From NCBI RefSeq assembly GCF_000993785.3, contig NZ_CP009922.3, positions 3,534,001 to 3,598,000 on the forward strand: a stretch of DNA of 64,000 nucleotides. Direction: 5' to 3'. Shown one piece after another: positions 8,472-15,123 of this stretch (the stretch's first letter is position 1; every line of letters starts with the position of its first letter). The notes below the pieces were generated by a model. That model was not told where the DNA came from. It searched no databases and was given only the letters and a program-made list of their open reading frames with translations. The position numbers and the translations under genes are program-made. Origin of the DNA: Streptomyces xiamenensis (GTDB taxonomy: Bacteria; Actinomycetota; Actinomycetes; Streptomycetales; Streptomycetaceae).

Positions 8472-10757
8472 ATGGTGCAGCAGCTGACGCAGCACGATCC
8501 GCGGCGGATCGGGCCGTTCGAGGTGCTGGGGCGGCTCGGGTCCGGCGGCATGGGGCTGGTCTACCTGGCCCGCTCGGCGTCCGGGCGCCGGGTGGCGATC
8601 AAGACGGTGCGCACGGAGCTGGCCGAGGACCAGCTGTTCCGGGTGCGCTTCACGCGCGAGGTCGAGGCGGCCCGCGCGGTCTCCGGCTTCTACACCGCCG
8701 CCGTCGTGGACGCCGACCCGCGGGCCGCCGTGCCGTGGCTGGCCACTGCCTACGTTCCCGCCCCCTCGCTGGAGGAGATCGTCAGCGAGTGCGGGCCGCT
8801 GCCCCCGCAGGCCGTGCGCTGGCTGGCGGCCGGGATCGCCGAGGCGCTCCAGTCCATCCACGGGGCCGGCCTGGTGCACCGCGACCTGAAGCCGTCCAAC
8901 GTGCTGGTCGTGGAGGACGGGCCCCGGGTCATCGACTTCGGCATCGCCTCCGGGGTCTCCAACACCCGGCTGACCCTCACCAACGTCGCGGTCGGGACGC
9001 CCGCGTACATGTCGCCGGAGCAGGCCCGGGACTCACGCGGAGTGACGGGCGCCTCCGATGTGTTCTCGCTCGCCTCCACGCTGGTGTTCGCGGCCACCGG
9101 GCACGCCCCGTACCACGGCGCGAACCCGGTGGAGACGGTGTTCATGCTGCTGCGCGAGGGCCCCGATCTGGAGGGGCTGCCCGACGAGCTGCGCCCGCTG
9201 ATCGACTCCCTCATGACCCAGAAGCCCGAGGAGCGGCCCACCCCGGCCGACCTCCAGGCGCGGCTGGCGCCGCACCTGTTCGCCTCCTCGGGCGACGACA
9301 GCGGCTCGGCGTCCGCGTGGCTGCCCGCGGGGGCCGTCGCGCTGATCGAGGAGCGGCGGCACCGCGGGCGCGGTACGCCGGCACCGGGCGGGACGCCGCC
9401 CCCGCCCCCGCCGCCGCGCCGTGATGAGCCGCAGGCACCGCCCACCCCGCCGCCGCCCCTTCCTCCGACTCCGCCGCCGCCTGTGCCGCGCGCCGAGGAG
9501 CCGCAGGTGCAGGTGCAGATCAAGGAACAGGCCACCGTCCGGCTGGCCGGCTCCCAGCTGCCCATCGGCCCGGGCCCGCGCCCGGCCGCCGTCCCCGCGC
9601 CCGCCCCCACGCCGGCTCCGGCCCCCGTCACGGTGCCGCCGGACTGGCGCCCCTGGCGTTTCCGCATGACGAACGACCTGTGGGGCACCCCGCTGGTCCG
9701 CGACGGGCTGCTGTACGTCACCTCCTTCGAGGTGCACGCCCTCGATGTGGCCAGCGGACGCAGACAGTTCAAGACCCGTGAGGTCGCCTGGTCGATGGCG
9801 GTCACCGGCGGGCGGGTGCTGGCCTCGGACGGCCCGAGCCTGTACGCGCTGGACGCCACCGACGGCTCCGACCGCTGGCGGGTGCCCACCGAGGGCTGGA
9901 TTTACGGCCTGCGCGCCGAACGCGGCACGGTGCTGACCGCGACCCGGGGCGGCGGCGTGCAGGTGTGGGAGGCCGGCACCGGCGAGCAGCTGTGGGAGCT
10001 GTCCGGGGCGCACACCGACTTCGAGACCCGTGAGACCGCGCCCCTCATCCACGGCGGCGCGGTCTACGCGTGGGGAGAGGGCCAGCTGTACGTCCTGGAG
10101 GCGCGCACCGGCAGCGAGCTGTGGCGGTACCCGGTGGGCGACGCCACGGCCACCGGCGGCGTCCCGGTGCGGATATGCCCCACCGACGACGGGGTGGTGT
10201 ACGTGACGGCCGGCTCGCGCGTGCTCGCCCTGGACACGGCGACCGGCGCGGAGCGCTGGCGCTTCGACACCCCGGCGGCCATCCTCGCGCCGCCCGCCTA
10301 CGAACCGCCGTCCTCGCGGGCGGCCGGGATCTACTTCACGGATTACCTGGGCACCGTCTACGCGCTGGACCTGGCCACCGGTGACGACCGCTGGCGGATC
10401 GCGACCGAGGCGCGGCAGTCCACGGAGGCGGTGGTGGTGGCCGACGGCCTGGTGCATCTGGGCAGCGGGACGGCCATGTACACGCTGGACGCGGTGAGCG
10501 GCACCCCGCGCTGGCGCTTCGCGGCGGGCGACTCGATCGTGGGCAGCCCGGTGGTGAGCGAGGGCCGGGTGCACTTCGGGTCCGAGGACCACTGTCTGTA
10601 CACGCTGGACGCGAGCAGCGGCCGGCTCACCTGGAAGCTGGAGACCGGCGGCGCCATCACGGGCAGCCCGGCGGTCTCGGGCGGCGTCGTGTTCGCGTGC
10701 AGCAAGGACCACTGCGTGTACGCGCTGGACGCCGCGCGGGGGACCCGGCAGGGCTGA
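8472..10757 (+). CDS. afsK: Serine/threonine protein kinase AfsK with PQQ-type beta-propeller
   Basis: 761 residues. The kinase domain covers about 15-270: Gly loop GRLGSGGMG, Lys44, HRD at 136-138, DFG at 155-157. With ATG 8472 the activation loop places a Thr at 168, the position reported for AfsK autophosphorylation, which supports this start over GTG 8460. GGGGAGG ends 11 bases upstream. A Pro-rich linker (about 290-390) precedes a C-terminal PQQ/WD-like propeller with recurring ALDAxxGxxRWRF blades. AfsK phosphorylates AfsR to raise antibiotic production and also affects hyphal branching. The gene sits in the same neighbourhood as afsS and afsR, as in S. coelicolor. Confidence 0.9.
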   Translation: MVQQLTQHDPRRIGPFEVLGRLGSGGMGLVYLARSASGRRVAIKTVRTELAEDQLFRVRFTREVEAARAVSGFYTAAVVDADPRAAVPWLATAYVPAPSLEEIVSECGPLPPQAVRWLAAGIAEALQSIHGAGLVHRDLKPSNVLVVEDGPRVIDFGIASGVSNTRLTLTNVAVGTPAYMSPEQARDSRGVTGASDVFSLASTLVFAATGHAPYHGANPVETVFMLLREGPDLEGLPDELRPLIDSLMTQKPEERPTPADLQARLAPHLFASSGDDSGSASAWLPAGAVALIEERRHRGRGTPAPGGTPPPPPPPRRDEPQAPPTPPPPLPPTPPPPVPRAEEPQVQVQIKEQATVRLAGSQLPIGPGPRPAAVPAPAPTPAPAPVTVPPDWRPWRFRMTNDLWGTPLVRDGLLYVTSFEVHALDVASGRRQFKTREVAWSMAVTGGRVLASDGPSLYALDATDGSDRWRVPTEGWIYGLRAERGTVLTATRGGGVQVWEAGTGEQLWELSGAHTDFETRETAPLIHGGAVYAWGEGQLYVLEARTGSELWRYPVGDATATGGVPVRICPTDDGVVYVTAGSRVLALDTATGAERWRFDTPAAILAPPAYEPPSSRAAGIYFTDYLGTVYALDLATGDDRWRIATEARQSTEAVVVADGLVHLGSGTAMYTLDAVSGTPRWRFAAGDSIVGSPVVSEGRVHFGSEDHCLYTLDASSGRLTWKLETGGAITGSPAVSGGVVFACSKDHCVYALDAARGTRQG

Positions 10758-10840
10758 CCCGCTCTGCCGGACGTGCCGGTCCGCCGAAGAGGGGCCCGGA
10801 CACGGTCATCAGGGAATCGAGGGAACGGGGCACAGACGGC

Positions 10841-11371
10841 ATGACCATGCGTACACGGGGATCGGCGCGGACGGCGGCAGCGGCGGCGGTGGCGGCACTG
10901 CTGGTGCTGAGCGGCTGCGGCAGCGACGACGGGGCCGGCGAGGAGCCGAAGCAGCAGGAGCAGGAAGAGCAGCAGGACGCGCGGGACGGGGACGACGGGG
11001 ACGAGGAGGGCTCCGCCTCGGACGATGAGGCGCGCGATCAGGAGTCGCGCGACCGGATCGCGGAGGACGAGGCCCGCTCGATCACGGGCGAGGGCCTGGA
11101 CGGTGTGTGGGAGTCCATCGTCGACGACAACGACATCGAGACCCTCACCATCACCGGTGACACGGTGGAGACCACCGGACCGCTGAGCTGTCCCGGCACG
11201 GTGACAGGCGCGGCGGACCCGGAGCCGGTCATCGAGCTGGCCTGCGACGTCGAGAACCCCAACCGGGTACGCGGCACCCTGGAGCTGAACGAGGAGGGCA
11301 ACCGCCTGTTCATCGGCTGGGAGGGCCAGGCCTGGGGCGGCATGATCGACAGCATGATCCGCGTCGGCTGA
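10841..11371 (+). CDS. Secreted lipoprotein of unknown function
   Basis: 176 residues. A lipoprotein signal (TAAAAAVAALLVLSGCGS, lipobox LSGC) is followed by a very acidic Glu/Gln/Asp linker. A small C-terminal domain (about 90-176) then has conserved-looking Trp and two Cys (LSCPGTV, ELACDVEN) that could form a disulphide. It lies 83 bp after afsK in the same direction, where S. coelicolor has a gene of similar kind. The function is unknown. Two GC-rich hairpins follow the stop. Confidence 0.82.
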   Translation: MTMRTRGSARTAAAAAVAALLVLSGCGSDDGAGEEPKQQEQEEQQDARDGDDGDEEGSASDDEARDQESRDRIAEDEARSITGEGLDGVWESIVDDNDIETLTITGDTVETTGPLSCPGTVTGAADPEPVIELACDVENPNRVRGTLELNEEGNRLFIGWEGQAWGGMIDSMIRVG

Positions 11372-11394
11372 CCGGGCCCCGGAACCGGACCCGC

Positions 11395-11425
11395 CGCCGG
11401 ACCGCCCCCACCGGGCGGTCCGGCG
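11395..11425. terminator. 13-bp perfect hairpin between convergent genes
   Basis: Arms 11395-11407 and 11413-11425 are perfectly complementary, with loop CCACC. It lies 24 bp after the lipoprotein gene and has no T-run, as is common in streptomycetes. Confidence 0.8.
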
Positions 11426-11454
11426 CTGTCCGTCGGGCGCGTGCCCCGGGAGAG

Positions 11455-11484
11455 CGCCGCGCCGCCCCCAGGGGCGGCGCGGCG
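11455..11484. terminator. Second GC hairpin between convergent genes
   Basis: Arms 11455-11468 and 11471-11484 are perfectly complementary around CA (effectively a 12-bp stem with a short loop). It lies 38 bp from the stop of the opposing membrane-protein gene, so the pair of hairpins probably terminates both directions. Confidence 0.75.
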
Positions 11485-11522
11485 GCGTGCCGGGCGAACG
11501 GCCGGGTCCCGGACGAGACCGC

Positions 11523-12134
11523 CTAAGCGGCGTCCCGCCCCCGGCCGCCCTCGTCCTCACCCTCGTCGCCCGGCCGCCACCGGGGTCTGCGGTCCTGGGG
11601 CGGCGGGGGAGCGGCGCCGGTGCCCGGCGCGTCGCCCGCCGCCCAGGGCCCCTCCACCACCTCACCGTGCGACGGCTCCTCCGGGTACCGCTCGTGCCGA
11701 GGCCGGGCGTGCCGCCCCTGTCCCGACCGGCCGGCCATGGCCGCCGCCGAGAGCAGCAGCAGAAAGCCGCCGATCATGGTGCTCGCCCAGCCCCATCCCA
11801 GACCGCCCCGGCCGAACAGGAGGCTGTCGGCGACCTGGTACTGGCGGACCATCCACAGGATGGTGAAGCCCAGCACGAGCACCGAGGAGAGCAGGGAAAG
11901 CCACCCCGAGCGCAGGACGATCGCCAGCGCCGCGACGACCGCGGCCACGAGCATCACCAGGAACAGGCCGTTGAACAGTGCCGCCTTGTCCCCGGTGATC
12001 CCGGTCGAGGTGAACAACTGGGTGATCCGGAAGGAGCGGCCGGTGCGGGACCCGTACCAGTCCGCGAAGACTCCGAGCAGGGCCGCCGCCGCCCCGAGGA
12101 CGGCGAGCACGGCCCCGAATGCGTTACGTACCAT
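11523..12134 (-). CDS. Four-helix membrane protein of unknown function
   Basis: 203 residues. Hydrophobic segments appear at about 5-25 (FGAVLAVLGAAAALLGVFADWYG), 54-75, 80-98 and 115-135. A long hydrophilic Pro/Glu/Arg-rich tail ends GRGRDAA. The pattern of an N-terminal helix followed by a Trp-containing loop and three further helices is common in small actinobacterial membrane proteins. ATG 12134 is the only start that keeps the first helix at the N-terminus. It is transcribed toward the lipoprotein gene. No function is assigned. Confidence 0.82.
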   Translation of the reverse strand: MVRNAFGAVLAVLGAAAALLGVFADWYGSRTGRSFRITQLFTSTGITGDKAALFNGLFLVMLVAAVVAALAIVLRSGWLSLLSSVLVLGFTILWMVRQYQVADSLLFGRGGLGWGWASTMIGGFLLLLSAAAMAGRSGQGRHARPRHERYPEEPSHGEVVEGPWAAGDAPGTGAAPPPPQDRRPRWRPGDEGEDEGGRGRDAA

Positions 12135-12300
12135 GCCTCGACCGTAAGCCGGTTCGAGTGACCCCGCATCTCCACCCCGCCCGCCGGGACCGGCGACGCC
12201 CCGCCGGACACCGCTTCCCGCGCGCGGCGCCGCACCGCCCCCCGCCCCTGCCCGACCTCGGCTGATCCGCACCCGGGGGCACCGGCTAGGGTCAGCGGCC

Positions 12301-13926
12301 ATGGTGCCCCTTCCGGCCGTAGCCGTACGCTCCACCCCCACCGCGCTCACGCTCGTCGCCGCCGTGGTCTCCCTGGTCACCCTGCACCTGCTGCGGCTGG
12401 CCGGGACCGTGATCGGGACCTCCATAGCCGATCTGCCCGCTCTGCTGCCGGCCGCCGCCTGCGCCGCCGTCGCCGGGCCGCTGGTGTGGTGGCTGGGCCC
12501 GCGGCACGCGCTGCCCGCCGCACTCGGCACGCTCGCCGTGCTGTGGACGCTGCTGCTGGCCGAGCCGGTACGTGTCACGCCCGTCGTCGGCCTGGTGCTC
12601 GCCGTCGCGCTGGCCACGCTCGTCCTGGTCGTGCGGCGGCTGTCGGCCGTCGCCGAGGACGGTGCGGGACGGCTGGCGCGGGCGCTGGCGCTCGCGGTGG
12701 CCGCCGATGTGACGCTGCGTCTGTTCGGCGACCTGTGGGACCCGCTGTGGCACGGCGGGGCGCTCGCCGTCCTGCTCTCCCTGGCGCTGACCGCCCTGCT
12801 CGCCGCCGGCGCCTGGGTGGCCACCCTCGGCACCCCGCCGCCCGCCGTCGGCGGCGGCGTCCAGGTGGCGCTGCTCGGCCCGGCGCTCGGCCTGTACACG
12901 CTGCTCGGCTCCCCGGCGTTCCTCGCCGTGTGGGCCGGGATCCCGGTCACGCTGGCCGGGGTGTGGATCACGATGGGCACGGCGATCGGCGTCGCGGCGC
13001 TGTCCGTACCGCTGCCGCGCGGCGTGGTGATCGTGCTGCCGCTGGCCGTCGCCTTCGCCCTGCTGCCCTCGCCGCTCGCGGCCCCCGCCGTGCTGCTGGC
13101 GCTGGCCGTCCTGCCGTACGTGGTGCGCCGGGCGCTGACCGCCTGGGAGCGCACGGCGGCCACCGGGCACGGCGCGCTGGCCGACCTGGCGCTGGCCGGG
13201 GCGGGGTGCGGGGTGGGCTGTGCGCTGGTGCTGCTGCCCAGCCCGTGGCCGGTGGTGGCCGGGGCGATCGGGCTGGGCTGGGCGGCCGGGGAGGCCGCCG
13301 GTCCGGCCCGGCTGCTGCGGCCGTTCGGACCGGTGGTGGCGGCCAGCGTGCTGCTGGCGGTGCCGCCGCTGGCCGGGGCCGCCCGCCCGGCGGCCGACCC
13401 GCTGCCGGTGGACACGGCGGGCGGCATGTACCGCGTCCTCAACTGGGACGTGGCCGGCGCCTCGCCCCCCGAGGTGCTGACCGGCATCCAGGAATCGGGC
13501 GCACACGTGGTCGTCCTGCACGGCGTGCCGCGCGGCACCGTCGCCTCGGGCGGCCTCGACCTTCCGGCGTGGCTGGAGAAGCGGCTGTCGGCCGAGGCGG
13601 TGTGGGCGGCGGACGAGGGGGACCGGCAGACGGGAACCCTGGTCCTCACGAGCCTGCCGGTGAGCGAAACCGCCGCGGGGCCCTCGTACGCCGTGCTGAC
13701 GGTGACCCTGACCGACGGCGAGCCCTCGAGGGTCGGTGCCGGTACGGGGCTCGGCGCGCTGCTGAGGGAGGAACCCCAGGTGCTGGCCCTGCCGCGGGCC
13801 GGGGTGTCCTCGCCGGAGGATTCCGGCTTCCACCCGGCGGGGGAGTCCCGGATCTTCGCGCGCGAGCTGCTGGAGTTCGGCCCGGCGGACACCAGCCCCC
13901 CGGCCGCCACGGTCTACGTCCCCTAG
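12301..13926 (+). CDS. Polytopic membrane protein with a degenerate endonuclease/exonuclease/phosphatase-like C-terminus
   Basis: 541 residues. About ten hydrophobic segments fill residues 15-365, with short polar loops. From about 377 the sequence reads YRVLNWDVAGASPPEVLTG, then GAHVVVLHGVPRG and GTLVLTSLPVSE. These follow the layout of EEP-fold nucleases and phosphodiesterases (normally WNV, LQEV and LSRLPV). Here the metal and catalytic positions appear changed (N to D in WNV, QE to HG), and the late GDFN and SDH motifs are absent. The protein therefore looks like an EEP domain that has lost activity. It could be a sensor or a scaffold. ATG 12301 follows the divergent neighbour by 166 bp. 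Confidence 0.8.
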   Translation: MVPLPAVAVRSTPTALTLVAAVVSLVTLHLLRLAGTVIGTSIADLPALLPAAACAAVAGPLVWWLGPRHALPAALGTLAVLWTLLLAEPVRVTPVVGLVLAVALATLVLVVRRLSAVAEDGAGRLARALALAVAADVTLRLFGDLWDPLWHGGALAVLLSLALTALLAAGAWVATLGTPPPAVGGGVQVALLGPALGLYTLLGSPAFLAVWAGIPVTLAGVWITMGTAIGVAALSVPLPRGVVIVLPLAVAFALLPSPLAAPAVLLALAVLPYVVRRALTAWERTAATGHGALADLALAGAGCGVGCALVLLPSPWPVVAGAIGLGWAAGEAAGPARLLRPFGPVVAASVLLAVPPLAGAARPAADPLPVDTAGGMYRVLNWDVAGASPPEVLTGIQESGAHVVVLHGVPRGTVASGGLDLPAWLEKRLSAEAVWAADEGDRQTGTLVLTSLPVSETAAGPSYAVLTVTLTDGEPSRVGAGTGLGALLREEPQVLALPRAGVSSPEDSGFHPAGESRIFARELLEFGPADTSPPAATVYVP

Positions 13927-14245
13927 GTTCCGGCCCGGTCAACGGGCCCGGTCAGTCGGCTCGGTCGATCGGCCCGCACACGAAGAACGGCCCGGATGGC
14001 GCCCCCTCCACGCCACCCGGGCCGATCGGCACCGGATCTGTTCAGCAGCTCCCCCGCGTCCGCCGAACAGATCCCCCCTTGGAGACCGGCCGCGCACCCC
14101 TGTGCGGCCGGACACTGATGAGCATGACAGCCCGGCATAAACGACTGCTAAACGCGGAAGGACGGGCCCCGAAGGGCCCGTCCCCCTGCCGTCCGCACGG
14201 ACGTCTCAGCCGGTCAAGGGACCGGCCTCACCTCCGTACCGGCCG
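13927..14245. other. Gene-free stretch between convergent genes
   Basis: 319 bp without a convincing coding frame. It contains the hairpin at 14160-14183 and some GC-rich inverted fragments only. Confidence 0.6.
14160..14183 (-). terminator. Hairpin behind the exported AfsS-repeat gene
   Basis: GGACGGGCCC (14160-14169), loop CGAA, then GGGCCCGTCC (14174-14183) form a perfect 10-bp stem 62 bp downstream of the stop of the minus-strand gene. Confidence 0.8.
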
Positions 14246-14566
14246 TCATTCCGCGCCGGTGATGTGGGCGTCCCCGGCGGTCGGGGTGCTGGTGATGGAG
14301 CTGTCGCTGATGTGGGTGTCCCCCAGCGGCCGCACGGAGCTGATGTGGGTGTCGCCCAGCGGCCGCACGGAGCTGATGTGGGTGTCGCCCAGCGGGCGCT
14401 CCGAGCTGATGTGGGTGTCGCCCAGCGGGGTCACATCGGTTATGTGGCCGTCGCCGAGCGGCGCGTCGGCCGGCTGACCGCCACCCGCGATCGCCGGTGC
14501 CGCGGCCCCTCCGACCACCACGGCGGCGAGCGCCAGCGCCGGCAGAAGTCTCCTGGACAGGGTCAT
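14246..14566 (-). CDS. Exported protein made of AfsS-type PLGDTHIS repeats
   Basis: 106 residues. A classic Sec signal (MTLSRRLLPALALAAVVVGG, then AAAPAIA) is followed almost only by repeats. These are APLGDGHITDV, TPLGDTHISSER, three further PLGDTHIS units at an 11-residue period, and a final TAGDAHITG. AfsS, encoded just upstream, has the same PLGDTHIT core. GGAGG lies seven bases before ATG 14566, and a hairpin follows the stop, so the gene looks real and expressed. It appears to be a duplicate of afsS whose product is sent out of the cytoplasm. The mature part has no Cys or Trp and is probably unstructured. The function is unknown; a secreted peptide, a cell-wall component or a decoy are all only guesses. 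Confidence 0.85.
   Translation of the reverse strand: MTLSRRLLPALALAAVVVGGAAAPAIAGGGQPADAPLGDGHITDVTPLGDTHISSERPLGDTHISSVRPLGDTHISSVRPLGDTHISDSSITSTPTAGDAHITGAE
14306..14437 (-). repeat. Four 33-bp tandem repeats coding for PLGDTHIS units
   Basis: Identical-phase units start at 14306, 14339, 14372 and 14405. They are nearly identical in sequence, with degenerate copies on both sides. Each unit is 11 codons, so copy-number change would keep the reading frame. The same core (GATGTGGGTGTCGCCCAGC) occurs twice in afsS. Confidence 0.9.
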
Positions 14567-14680
14567 GTGTGCCTCCTATGACGAAGGAGATCCCCGCTGG
14601 TGCGGGGACCTGAAAGGCACCGGCACACGGACGGTGCCGGCGCCCGCTGTGGGTGAAAGATGCCCAGTCCCGCACAGCAA

Positions 14681-14722
14681 GAACCGGCTGCCTGTCGCGT
14701 CTCGCGGCAGCGCAGCCGGTTC
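14681..14722 (-). terminator. Long hairpin behind afsS
   Basis: GAACCGGCTGC (14681-14691) pairs perfectly with GCAGCCGGTTC (14712-14722). The inner CTGTCGCG and CGCGGCAG extend the stem with one G-T pair around TCT. It lies about 30 bp after the afsS stop on the minus strand and separates afsS from the exported-repeat gene. Confidence 0.85.
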
Positions 14723-14753
14723 CACTCGTGAAGGTCCGGGCCCGCGGATTCCC

Positions 14754-14951
14754 TTACTTGACGGGCTCGCCGGTGGTGCGGGTGTCCCCCGCCGGGGCCG
14801 GCTCGGAGGTGATGTGGGTGTCGCCCAGCGGCTTGACCGCACCCTTCCGCTTGGCCTTGGTCTTCGTGGGCTCGCCGGTGATGTGGGTGTCCTCGGCCGG
14901 GGCCGGCTCGGAGGTGATGTGGGTGTCGCCCAGCGGCTTGACGTCGGTCAT
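14754..14951 (-). CDS. afsS: AfsS, small regulator of secondary metabolism
   Basis: 65 residues (63 in S. coelicolor AfsS). It contains two long repeats, PLGDTHITSEPAPA, at residues 6-19 and 41-54. Each is followed by DTHITGEP or a variant of it, and a basic TKTKAKRK segment lies between them. AfsS has no catalytic domain; it is the transcriptional target of AfsR and stimulates antibiotic production by an unresolved mechanism. ATG 14951 has GGGAGG nine bases upstream. It lies directly downstream of afsR in the same direction, as in S. coelicolor, but with its own promoter region (see the box at 15080-15097). Confidence 0.93.
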   Translation of the reverse strand: MTDVKPLGDTHITSEPAPAEDTHITGEPTKTKAKRKGAVKPLGDTHITSEPAPAGDTRTTGEPVK

Positions 14952-15079
14952 GGTGGAACCCTCCCGTTTGAGAAGTGCGGTGGTGGTCGGACGAGCCAGG
15001 CCGCGTTTCCCCAGTTCCCCGCGGCCGACCACCCGGCAGTCCCCCTTAGCGGCTGCCGGGTCGGAACATTCCAGAGCAC

Positions 15080-15097
15080 GATAAACGTTTGATGAAT
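15080..15097 (-). promoter_or_regulatory. Candidate AfsR/PhoP box upstream of afsS
   Basis: On the minus strand ATTCATC, four bases, then GTTTATC form an 11-bp-spaced direct repeat in an otherwise GC-rich gap between afsR and afsS. The PHO box (GTTCACC-N4-GTTCACC) and the overlapping AfsR site at the S. coelicolor afsS promoter have this form. The -10 element could not be fixed. Confidence 0.6.
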
Positions 15098-15123
15098 GGA
15101 CCGGCCGATTTTTATTCGCGGTG

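Noticed and set aside
14306..14437. Regular 33-bp repeats resembling a CRISPR array
   Set aside because: Units are directly adjacent with no spacers, lie inside a coding frame and encode 11-residue peptide repeats.
12486..14477. Long plus-strand frame overlapping the EEP-like membrane protein gene and the repeat gene
   Set aside because: Composition is Arg/Gly/Ala-rich without hydrophobic pattern; it crosses a terminator and the antisense of a better-supported gene.
14246..14951. RiPP precursor peptides with repeated cores
   Set aside because: No cyclase, dehydratase, radical-SAM maturase or peptidase gene lies nearby; the similarity to AfsS and position behind afsR explain the repeats better.
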